Below, piece after piece: positions 35,801 to 47,800 of a stretch of 64,000 nt of DNA. A program made the position numbers and the translations under genes. Each line of letters opens with the position of its first letter. Position 1 is the first letter of the stretch. Where the stretch lies: positions 447,477,786-447,541,785 of the forward strand of contig NC_134354.1 of assembly GCF_048569485.1 (NCBI RefSeq), in the 5' to 3' direction. The notes beneath the pieces were generated by a model. It ran no database searches. It had not been told where the DNA came from and was given only the letters and a program-made list of their open reading frames with translations. The stretch is from Anomaloglossus baeobatrachus. Lineage: Eukaryota > Chordata > Amphibia > Anura > Aromobatidae.

Positions 35801-38800
35801 CGGGCTCTCAAACAAGACGGGTACGTCACAGGATGCCGGCGCCACTCAGATTGAGTGACAGGGCTGTGGGCGGTGATTACCGCACGTCACAGCTCAGCAT
35901 CGAGGGGAGGAGCCGGAGGACGTCAGTGTGGAGCCAAGCGTCCTGCAGATGGTGAGGCACGGGGCGTCAGTGTGCAGTACAGGGGGGGGTTCTTCAGCTG
36001 AATCCCCCCCTGCACGTAAGTATGTGATCACACTGTCCACCCGCCCGCTCTGCTGCGATGTCAGGAGAGCGGCCGGTGTCGGGCAGTGTGATCTTCTGCT
36101 CCTCCCAGCAGCAAGACGCTGACAGGCATGTCACCGCTGTGCTCTGCCATCTGTCCTGCTGCATGGGACCAACTGTCTGCACTCTGTCACCTGCACCACA
36201 AGTAACAGAGTGGAGACAGTTGGTGACAGAGCACCTCTGCCCCCCCCTCTTCTTTCCCCACTCTCTTCTCCCCCCTCTCTCTTTCTTCTCCCCCCCTCGC
36301 TCTCTTCTCCCCCCCCTCGCTCTCTTCTCCCCCCCCCTCGCTCTCTTCTCCCCCCCCCTCGCTCTCTTCTCCCCCCCCCTCGCTCTCTTCTCCCCCCCCC
36401 CTCGCTCTCTTCTCCCTCCCCGCTCGCTCTCTTTTCCTCGCTATCTCCTGGCATGGTCAGTACAGAAATCTCTCCATCGTGGAGGGGTGAGAGGGAGTAA
36501 TAAACATGGAGTCCCTACTGTGTCTGTGTATTTATTTCTAATAAAGTATTTTTCTCTGTGTGATGTCTTTTTTTTTTTTTTTTAAAACCCTTTGTTGGAG
36601 ATTCTTAATGGCCAGGTTAAACTTGGCCTGACATTAAGAATCTCGGGCTTTATACCAGCTGGTAAAACATAGCTGGTATTAACCCCTTATTACCCAGCTT
36701 TCCACCTGCCACCAGGGCCACTGGAAGAGTTGGATACAGCGCCTGAAGATGGCGCTTCTATGAAAGCGCCATTTTCTGGGGCAGCTGTGGACTGCAATTC
36801 GCAGTGGGGAGCCCAGAAAGTTTGGGCACCCTGCACTGTGGATTCCAATCCCCAGCTGCCTAGTTGTACCTGGCTGGACTCAAAAATTTGGTGAAGCCCA
36901 CCTCATTTTTTTTTTTTTTAATTATTTCATGAAATTCATGAAAAAAAAGGGCTTCTCTAAATTTTTGGTTCCCAGCCGGGTACAACTAGGCAGCTGGGGG
37001 TTGGGGGCAGCCCGTAGCTGCCTGCTGTACCTGGCTAGCATACAAAAATATGGCGAAGCCCACGTCATTTTCTTAAAAACGTTTTCAGGGAAAAACCTTT
37101 ATAAAAAAAAAAAAATGCTTCCCTGCATTTCTATTGCCAGTGAAAGTAACACCAAGCAGTGGGGGCTAGCAGCCAGTAGCTGCTTTGGTTACCCTTAGCA
37201 ATAGAAAATGCAGCGGGAGCCCACAAACAATGTGATTTTTTTGTTTATTTATTTTTAATGAATTTTTTTTTAAAAAAATCGGCATGGGCTTCGCCCATCG
37301 AGCACCAGAGCATTTTACTGCTCAATTCATCCCAAGTAATCAGATGACTCCAGGGTCAGCCGATTACTTGTTCTGTGTCCCCCTGCATCCATCGCAGCGT
37401 GTACGGGCTGTGAGGTCAGCGGAGTGGAGACAGTGACATGCTCTGCTCTGACGCATAGTGTGCTGCATGTCACTATCTTTCTCCACTCTGGTACTTGTTG
37501 TGCAGGTGACCGGATGCTACATGTCACTAACTGTCTCCACTATGGGACTTGTTGTGCAGGTGAGAGTGTATACAGTTGGTACTATGCAGCAGAAATCACA
37601 GAGTGGGGCAGTTAGTGACATGTATCATCCGGTCACCTGCACAACAAGTCCCAGAGTGGATACAGTGACATGCAGCACACTGTGTCAGAGCAGAGCATGT
37701 CACCAACTTGCTCTGCTCTGTCACCTGCGGTGCTGCATGTCACGTTTTTGCCGCGATTTGGTGCCTTTTTTGCTGCGTTTTTGCTCACTGCGTTTTTAAT
37801 CAGTGCACAATGCCATTAAAGATTGTTGATGAAAAAAAAAAAAAAAGGTCTGATGTCATTTCCTTATTCAAAATGTTCATTGTATGCAGGAGAGCAGACA
37901 GCAGCTGCAGAACTACAAGGCTCAGCATCCTACATTCACTAGTGTATGCAGGAGAGCAGACAGCAGCTGCAGAACTACAAGGCTAAGCATCCTCCATCCA
38001 GGACTGTATGCAGTTTTTTACCCAAAAAGAAAAAAAAAATGACATGGGCTTCGCCATATTTTTGTATGCTAGCCGGGTACAGCAGGCAGGTACGGGCTGC
38101 CCCCAACCCCCAGCTGCCTATTTGTACCCGGCTGGGAACCAAAAATATAGAGCAGCCCTTTTTTTTTTTTTTTAATTATTTCATGAATTTCATGAAATAA
38201 TTTAAAAAAAAAAAAATGACGTGAGCTTCGCCTAATTTTAGTGTCCAGCCGGGTACAACTAGGCAGCTGGGGATTGGAATCCACAGTGAAGGGTGCCCAA
38301 GCTTTCTGGGCACCCCCACTGCGAATTGCAGTCCGCAGCCACCCCAGAAAATGGCGCTTTCATAGAAGCGCCATCTTCTGGAGCTGTATCCAACTCTTAC
38401 AGCTGCCCTGATGCCGGGTGGCTAGCTAGGTAATAATGGAGTTAGGGCTAGCTGTATATTATCAGCTAGCCCTAAGCCCGAAATTCATGGTGTCACGCCA
38501 ATATTAGACATGGCCACCATGAATTTCTAGTAATGATAAAAAAAACACAACACACAGAAAAATATTTTTATTAGAAATAAAACACAACACAATTAGTGAC
38601 TCCATCTTTATTGAAATAAACCCCCCTCCGCAGTAATCCTGGGTTAGGGTCCCGTGCCGTCCAATCCGGATCCAATATCATCTGATCGGTTTGCTGGAAG
38701 GCAAAGCGATCAGATGATGTGTCAGGTTAAACTACGTGAATCACATCACACATCAGCTGATTGTATAAAAGCCGATTATACAATCAGCTGATGCATCAGT

Positions 38801-41800
38801 GCAAAAATAAAAAAATACTTATGTGCTGATTACCGGTAGCTCCTGCAGCGGAGTCTGATCCTAGCCCATCACTGCAGGAGCTGCCGGTAATCAGCTGATG
38901 AAGTCCCCTGACGGCAGGATCAGCTGATAGCCGGCCGGGCGCGAAAAAGCTGGCGACACCATGAGAATCGATCAGCTGATGCGTCAGGTGACTGCATCAG
39001 GTGATCCACCGCCAGGTCCTGCAAGCTTCGTACGTGCCCCGGGGAGACTGCACACAGCCAAAGCGGCGTTACCGGGACAGGAGGTGGGAGCGGGCATGGC
39101 ACCGGGACCCTGCAGAGAGGTGAGTATGACATACACACACGCATACACACTGTATATATACACACACACACGCTGTATATACGCACACACACTGTATATA
39201 CACACATACACTGTATATACGCACACACACTGTATATACACACACTGTATATACGCGCACACACTGTATATACACATACACTGTATATACGCGCGCACAC
39301 ACTGTATATACACATACACTGTATATACGCGCACACACACTTTCTTCCCCTGGCTGTGTAGAGCTGCTCCTGTCTCTGTATGATTGATCTCAGTGCATCC
39401 ACAGGGAAGAGGCAGGGAGGAGGGTTTGGGTGGGAGCAGAGTGGGTGTATTAGACACAGTGGGTGTGTTAGATAAGCCAGACACCGCCCTAGAGCCACAA
39501 AGAATTCTGGGACTTGTAGGAACTGAACACAGGAAGTCAGAGGAGAGATTAACCCCATCAGAGCTGGAGCCAGCAATGACCGTGTGCTGCTAGTGCACAA
39601 TAAAAGGTAATTTTGCTGAAAAAACATAATAGATGTGTTAAGGGGCACATATTAGCAAGATTTATCAGAAAAAAAAAAATCAGTTTTGGTAACTGGACAA
39701 CTTCTTTAATGAGTATGCTGCCCATTTGACATTTGCAACATACTTTTCCTTTATATTTTCTTTCCACAAAATGGTGGCAGATTTGGAAAACCCCATTTAC
39801 CTGTATTCTATATTAGCGGTGCGAAATGCCCAACAAACAGCAACATTTGAATTTGGCCTTGGAGAGCAAAAACTAAAATGTTGGATACCTTCTATGCAGG
39901 AACTCCAAAAAGTGTCCGTCACAAAACCCTTCATATGGCAATAGGCTGTAAAAAGGAGTATGAGCCTTGACAGTGCAATATCCTACAAAGCATCCTACTA
40001 TTTAACAGACGTCTACTACTCAGCAAATGAATCATGTTACTAACTGTTCGCATGAATTTTCCCAACAACATTTTATCATTGATCATGTTTTTTTTTTTTT
40101 TTTACTAGTAGTTCTCTTACATGTTTCCGAAAGAGTTCAGCGTGAGGTGCCAATGTTTGGGGATCTGCTTCCTTTACAAAGCGCATGACATCGTCCACCG
40201 ACCAGGAAGATGGATCTTTACTTTGTGTTCTTGAGGATTCCCGCTCAGAAGAGTTAAGGTCGGGTCCGGTGGTAGAACTTGCTGCTAAAAAAACAAGACA
40301 TTTCTGTTTACATTTTAGTCATTTGCATTGTTCAAAGCCTTTATGCAATAAGTGGAACAATGCTGCAATCTAAAATGCTAATTAAATGATCCAAAGCACA
40401 ACCTGAGTTGTCAGTTCTATCTCACACAATAACTGGTGATTACAGAAGCATTATGGAGACAGGAAGAGAACATCTAGAAACCTGTGGTTTTCTCATCATT
40501 AGCACAATGCCTCTCTAATCTGTACTGCAGCTATGTTTACAAGTAAGCTGGTGCAAAGCAAAAAACGTCATCCCTCCAGGAAGGAGAATTAAAGGAACAT
40601 ATACCAGAATATGAAGACCTGCCGCTCCTTGGCACTGTAAACTAGAGTGATCAGCAGGCAAGTGCCAACAGCAGCATCTGCCCACTCACAGACTGGGTAG
40701 ACATCTGGGTACCAGATGGGTAGGTTAGCCTACATCTTTACCTGATGGCAGGAAGTAGTATGTAGGGGTATAACATTCATCACCATAGCGACTACTACGA
40801 TTCTACTGGATGATTTTAGCCTATAGTGTGATGTTGGTGAAGAAACACAAATGTCATAGTGAAATCTTATTATTGAGACCCTGACACTAAATGCAAATCA
40901 ACCCTCCGCATAAACCACTTTAATGAATCATTTTAATGAGTCAGGGGGCCTGGACTGATGCATTAAATATTAATAAATGTACAAAGGGGACATGCTATTA
41001 AAAGACAGTTTGCAAAACTAATGTTAATTTGACAATACCAAAACACAATCTACATACAATTTGCACAGACTTCTCTGTCACATATTAACATTACAAATAG
41101 TGATATTTGTCACTTCTTGGCAAGATAACAGCTGAAACCCACGTGCTGCCATATAACTAGTAGGGCACGGTTTCTGCTATGATTACCTTCAATCCTCCGA
41201 TGCATCCGGTTTCTGCCACTTTCATAGTAGCAGCTGTTTCCTGCTGAGCTCGAGGATGATCTACGTACCAAGGGAGTAGTGTTTGAGGTAGGAGTCATAG
41301 GCTGGAGAGAGGCCCTGTAAAATGCTGGGGTGTTGCCCGCAGAACGGTACTCGGCTGTGTTACGGGGTGAAGAACTGGGTGGATTGACAGCGTTGAGTGC
41401 CGAATCCATGGATTCCTCTGCATATCTGGGATCTTTTAGAGTCTCATTCTCTTGCAGGGGCAAGGTTTCAGCTGTCAGAGAAAAGACATGACTAGAATGG
41501 ATTTACTGTTTACAAAATTAGACCCAAAGAATTGCACGACTACAAAGACTGTCCTTTACGATGTGTCTGCTACTAGATTGTTCCAAGAAAATCTAATTTG
41601 GGTCTCTTAGATTTATTTGGCACGCATATCTAATAGTTTTAATCAGTGCAGGAAACTAAGGGAAGAGGCTGGAAAGCTGTATCAAATGGACAGTTCACAT
41701 TGTAAATCACTATTAATTAGTGATATAAAATGGACAGCAAATGATTAACGGGGTTGTAAGGTTCGGGCAACTTGCTGCTGGAAACACAAGCAATTCACGG

Positions 41801-44800
41801 TTACCAGTACTTGGAAACAAACTGCAAAAAAACAAGAATAGCAGTGAGCCCTCTGAAAATCAATACATTGTGTAGGGCGTAGAGTGTATTGTACATGGGA
41901 ATCAAAAAGGGGAAAGGAGTTAGAAATCGTTACGTCCTTACGTCTCAGGAATCTGGCCGTGACTGACAAACAAACATGGCTACACGAGAGTCCATGCCAC
42001 CTGTAGCAACTATAACTTATCCCCACCAACCTGATCAGCCTCTTGTGCAAATGATATACACGCACCTATCCTCACACACGAGGGGCTACCTTCTGATGGG
42101 TGAGCTTCTGCCCTTGGTAACTTTGGAGAAAGCGGAGCTGTGTAAGGGGGTGACTCCTTTAGGATTCTCTTGTTGTTCCTGTCTGACATTTCTTCTTTTG
42201 CTTTAAAAAAAAAATAACTAGGGTTATAAGTTAAGTTACTAGCACATTTGGAAATTGGCCTTTGCCAGACAGATAAACGCTTCATTTCTTTCCAAGTGAC
42301 AGGTGAAATAAGCAACGTTGACAAAAAAAGAGAATTTTGTTTACTTACCGTAAATTCTTTTTCTTATAGTTCCGACATGGGAGACCCAGACCATGGGTGT
42401 ATAGCTACTGCCTCCGGAGGACACACAAAGTACTACACTTAAAACGTGTAGCTCCTCCCTCCGGGCTATATACACCCCCTGGATGACAATCTAACCAGTT
42501 CAGTGCAAAAGTTGAAGGAGGACATCCACCCATAAGTAGAGAGAGTAAAACTCGGAAAAACCGGAACTCTGTCTACAACAACAGCCAGTGAAAACACACG
42601 GAACAAAAACTGCCAAACAGGCAACAGGGAGGGTGCTGGGTCTCCCATGTCGGAACTATAAGAAAATGAATTTACGGTAAGTAAACAAAATTCTCTTTTT
42701 CTTCATCGTTCCTTCCATGGGAGACCCAGACCATGGGACGTTCCAAAGCAGTCCATGGGTGGGAAATATACTAAACTGAGAAGTAGGCGAAACCTAACTT
42801 CACAAATGGGCGACAGCCGCCTGAAGGATGCGTCTGCCCAAGCTCGCATCTGCCGAAGCATGAGCATGCACTTGGTAGTGCTTCGAAAAAGTGTGCAGAC
42901 TGGACCAAGTGGCAGCCTGACAAACCTGCTGAGCCGTAGCCTGGTGCCTGAAAGCCCAGGAGGCACCGACAGCTCTGGTCGAGTGCGCCTTAATCCCCGG
43001 CGGGGGAGGCACCTGAGAACACTGGTAGGCATCGGCGATAGCCGACCCAATCCAACGAGCTAGGGTCGGTTTAGAAGCAGAGAGACCCTTGCGCTGACCC
43101 GTGGTTAGCACAAAAAGTGAGGTGCACCGCCTAAAAACGGCGGTGCGTGACACATAGATTCGGAGCGCTCGCACCAAATCCAAGGTGTGCAACGCCTTCT
43201 CAAAGCAATGCACAGGGGCCGGACAAAGAGAGGGCAATGAAATGTCCTGGTTAAGGTGGAAAGAAGACACCACCTTAGGAAGAAAGTCCGGAGTCGGACG
43301 AAGAACCACCTTGTCTTGGTGAAACACCAAAAAGGGGGATTCCGAAGAGAGCGCAGCCAAATCAGAAACTCTCCTGAGAAAAGTTATGGCTACTAGAAAA
43401 ACAACTTTCGGTGAAAGTCTAAACAAGGGAACCTCCCTAAGAGGCTCAAAGGGGGGTTTCTGTAAGGCCGTGAGGACCAGATTAAGGTCCCAGGGATCCA
43501 AAGGCCGCCGGTAAGGAGGAATAATGTGAGCTGCGCCCTGCATGAAGGTGCGCACCTGAGCCAGTCGGGCGATACGCCGCTGGAATAATACCGACAGAGC
43601 CGACACCTGTCCTTTGAGGGAATTGAGGGACAGTCCTAGCTGTAGACCAGACTGTAGAAAGGACAGGATGGTCGGCAAGGAGAACGGCCAAGGAGCATGG
43701 TCGGAAGAGCGACACCAGGACAGGAAGATCCTCCAAGTCCTGTGATAAATCTTGGCCGAAGAAGACTTCCGAGCCTGAGTCATAGTGGAGATGACCTCAG
43801 AGGGAATACCTGAAGCCGTCAGGATCCAGGACTCAAGAGCCACGCCGTCAATCTGAGAGCCGCAGAATTCTGGCGGAAAAACGGACCTTGAGAGAGAAGG
43901 TCTGGGCGGTCTGGGAGATGCCACGGCACCTCTGCAGACAGGCGGAGCAGGTCTGGGTACCAAGCTCGCCTGGGCCAGTCTGGAGCAATGATTATGACCC
44001 GACGGCCCTCCATTCTGATCTTGCGCAGAACCCTGGGCAAGAGAGCTAGCGGGGGAAACACGCAAGCCAGACGGAACTGGGACCAATCCTGAACCAGCGC
44101 ATCCGCTGCGAAGGCCTGAGGATCGTGGGAGCGAGCCACGTAAACCGGAACCTTGTTGTTGTTGGACTGCTGATATGGTGGACTTGGAGTCCTCCGTCCA
44201 CTGGAGGATTCGTTGAACCTCCAACATCGCCAGGCGGCTGCGAGTTCCGCCCTGGTGATTGATGTAGGCAACCGTTGTTGCGTTGTCCGACTGGACTCGA
44301 ATGTGCCTGTCCGCCAACAGGTGGTGCAAGGCTAGGAGAGCTAGAAACACAGCTCTGATCTCCAGCACATTGATCGGGAGGGCTGATTCGGACGGAGTCC
44401 AAGTGCCCTGTGCTCGGTGATGGAGAAAAACTGCTCCCCAACCGGAGAGGCTGGCATCTGTGGTGAGAATCACCCAGGACGGAGTCAGGAAGGAGCGTCC
44501 CTGTGACAGAGAGAGAGGCCGAAGCCACCACTGAAGAGAGCTCCTGGTCTGTGGCGACAGAGCCACTAGCTTGTGCAGGGAAGAGGTCCGCTTGTTCCAA
44601 CAGCGGAGAATGTCCAACTGCAGGGGACGTAGATGGAACTGTGCAAATGGAACCGCTTCCATTGACGCCACCATCTGACCCAGCACGTGCATGAGGTGTC
44701 TGATGGAATGACGGCGGTGCCTCAGCAGAGAGCGCACCGCTAGCTGAAGGGACTGCTGTTTGACCAAGCGCAACTTCACAAGTGCCGGCAGAGTCTCGAA

Positions 44801-47800
44801 TTGCATCCCTAGGTACAGAAGCCCCTGGGTCGGGGTCAGAGTGGACTTGGACAGGTTGACAAGCCACCCGAACTGAACAAGCGTGGCGAGAGTGAGCGAG
44901 ACACTCCGCTGGCAGTCTGTCCTGGATGAGGCCTTGACTAGAAGGTCGTCCAGGTAGGGGATTACTGCCAACCCCTGAAGGTGCAGGACCGCAACCACTG
45001 CTGCCATAACCTTGGTGAAAACACGAGGGGCCGTGGCTAACCCGAAGGGGAGAGCCACGAATTGGAAATGTTCCTCTCCGATTGCAAAGCGGAGCCAACG
45101 CTGGTGTGAAACCGCGATAGGCACGTGCAGATAGGCATCCCTGATGTCGATGGATGCCAGAAAATCTCCTTGGGTCATTGATGCAATGACCGATCTGAGA
45201 GACTCCATGCGAAAACGCCGCACCTGAACATGCTTGTTGAGAAGCTTGAGATCCAGGATGGGCCGGAAGGAACCGTCCTTCTTGGGGACTAGAAAGAGGT
45301 TGGAGTAGAAACCTCTGAACCGTTCCCGAGCGGGAACCGGAACAATAACACCGTTGGCCTGCAGGGATGCCACGGCCTGAGAGAAGGCGGCGGCCTTGGA
45401 GCAGGGGGGAGTTGACAGAAAAAATCTGTTTGGCGGGCTGGAGGAAAATTCTATCCTGTAGCCGTGGGAAATTATATCCCGCACCCACTGATCGGAGACG
45501 TGTTGAAACCACACGTCGCCAAAGCGGGAGAGCCTGCCACCGACCAAGGACGTTACTGGCGCAGCCAGATAGTCAAGAGGGGGCTGCCTTAGTGGCAGCG
45601 GCTCCTCCGGACTTGAGGACGCGGCTTTGCGCGCCAGATGGGTTTACGATCCTTGGCTGCGGTAGTGGACGAGGCTGAGGGCTTAGAGGCTGACCAGTTA
45701 GAGGAACGAAAGAAACGAAACCTCGATTGGTTCCTGCCCTGGACAGGTCTCTTGGCTTTAGCTTGTGGCAAGGAAGTACTCTTCCCTCCAGTAGCTTCCT
45801 TAATTATTTCATCCAGTTGTTCACCAAACAGCCGGGACCCAGCAAAGGGGAGGCCCGCAAGGTACTTCTTAGAAGAAGCGTCTGCCTTCCACTCTCGAAG
45901 CCACAAAATCCTGCGGATCGCGAGAGAGTTGGTGGAGGCCACCGCCGTGCGGTGAGAAGCCTCTAGAATGGCAGACATGGCGTAGGATGAAAAAGACGAA
46001 GCCTGAGAAGTTAAGGCCTCCATCTCAGGCATAGAGTCCCTGGTGAGGGAATGTATCTCCACCAGAGAGGCAGAGACTGCCTTAAGAGCCCACACTGCCG
46101 CAAAAGACGGGGAGAAGGAGGCTCCTGCCGCCTCATATACAGACTTGGCCAGAAGGTCAACCTGGCGGTCAGTGGGATCCTTAAGAGAGGTGCCATCAGC
46201 CACCGCTACGACTGTGCGGGCTGAGATTCTAGACACCGGAGGGTCTACCTTTGGGGACTGAGCCCACTCCTTCACCACATCTGGTGGAAAGGGAAAACGG
46301 TCATCAGAACTACGCTTTGGAAAGCGTTTGTCAGGACAGGCCCTGGGTTTGGTGACAGTGGCCTGAAAACTGGAGTGGTTAAAAAACGTACTCCGAGCCT
46401 TCTTAGGTGAGGCAAACTGATGTATCTCCACCAGAGAGGCTGGTTCCTCTGACACTGGTGGCGTGAGGTTCAGGACGGAGTTAATGGACGCAATCAAGTC
46501 ACTAACATCCGCATCATCCTCAGACAAGGCAATGGGGTACCTAGAGCTAGCGTCTGAACCCACAGTAAAAGTATCCTCCTTGCCCTGCACCTCGGCCCGT
46601 GAATCAGAGCCGTGGGACGAGGAAGGAGAAGGGTCCCTGCGTCTCCGTTTAGGAGGACGGGGTCCTAAAACATGCTCTGAGGGCTCTGCAGAGCTCGGAG
46701 CAACAGAAGCGGCCTGAGAAGGAGGCTGATGCATGGTCAGCAGTGTCCGGGACAGTTGTCCCATAGAGTCGGCAAAAGACTGGGAAATAGCACTGGAAAA
46801 AGATGCTACCCAGGCCGGGGGATCAGTCACCGGGGCTGGAGCGGCCGGAGGAACCCCTGAGGAGGCTCCAGGCTGAGGGACCACCATGTTAGAGCAGGCA
46901 TCACAATGTGGGTATGTGCTTGGCTCTGGCAGAATGAGCTTACAAGCAGTGCATATAGCGTACAGCTTTGCAGCCTTGCTCCTAGTGACAGACATGCTGC
47001 TGAGGTGGAGGCTCTGCAGCTAGAATACACTCCTGTAGAATGTCCTGAGAGTGTATAATAAAAAGCCCACAACCAGAGGTTGTGGCTTACCAGACCGCTC
47101 TGTGTGCCCTCCGGATTCCACAGCTCAGACCCCCAGTGAAGCGTCAGCCTTCCCCAAAAGCAGCAGCTGCAGCATCCAGCGCCGATCAGTGTAAGAACGC
47201 TGAGAAAATGGCGCTGGAAGGAGGAGGGGGGCGGGGAGAAGCCCAAGAGCGGGAAACCGGAGGGCCAAGGAGAGATACAGGGGAGGGAACATCTCCACAG
47301 AAAGGAGTGTCCTCCCCTCTGCTGGCCGGCGGGCGGCGCCACGCTATGCATCTGCATGAATGACATGCAGGGAAGCCGAAACCGAAACTAGGCCCAAACT
47401 GAAGCCGGGGCCTAGATTTGTAGCGTGCAGCCGACGAGCAGGCACCCCCGGCGCGGTTCTCCGGAAAAACACCGAGAACCGGCCGGAATTACAGTAAAAG
47501 ACAAACAACATACTCTCCCCTCAATAAAAGTACCCGGGACCCCTGAAAAAACGTCTCAATACTTAGCTTTTGAGACGCAGGGCCATGTCCCTGAGGGAAG
47601 GTCAAATGCTCCGTCCAGCAGGAACCTGACAGGGCTGCGGATGGAGACCGGTCTCCTGCACAGCAGAGAGGACCGTGATGGCTCCCACTTCAAACCAGAG
47701 CCTGAAAAGGATGTTGAAGGAGCGCGGCATGTGAAGGCTCCAGCCTTGCAAAGTCAACCTTAACAGCACCGCCGACACAGTGGGGTGTGAAGGGACATGC

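Larger units (their letters stand above)
35620..39705. mobile_element. 4.1-kb non-coding TTAA-type element with nested foldbacks
   Basis: Ends AGGGGTGGTTCACCC and ACTGGACAACTTCT, imperfectly inverted, with TTAA at 35616-35619 and 39706-39709. The interior holds a pyrimidine-rich minisatellite (36236-36440), a long inverted repeat (36590-38500), a 60-bp direct repeat (about 37885-38010) and a 'cacactgtatatacg' repeat (39125-39345). No transposase: the long frames through it are repeat shadows. In scml2 intron 5. Confidence 0.75.

Noticed and set aside
36058-36585. A 175-codon plus-strand frame with repeated [11 protein letters not shown]
   Set aside because: It is the translation of the 21-bp pyrimidine minisatellite; no domain, and the antisense strand gives an equally long frame.
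38920-39648. A 242-codon minus-strand frame with repeated IYSVCVY
   Set aside because: Produced by the CA/TGTATATACG repeat, with alternative long frames on both strands.
44046-45512. A 488-codon minus-strand frame overlapping the DIRS reverse transcriptase
   Set aside because: It is an alternative frame of the reverse transcriptase region with Ser/Pro/Gly-rich composition and no motif; a similar shadow is seen in copy 2 (54654-56663).
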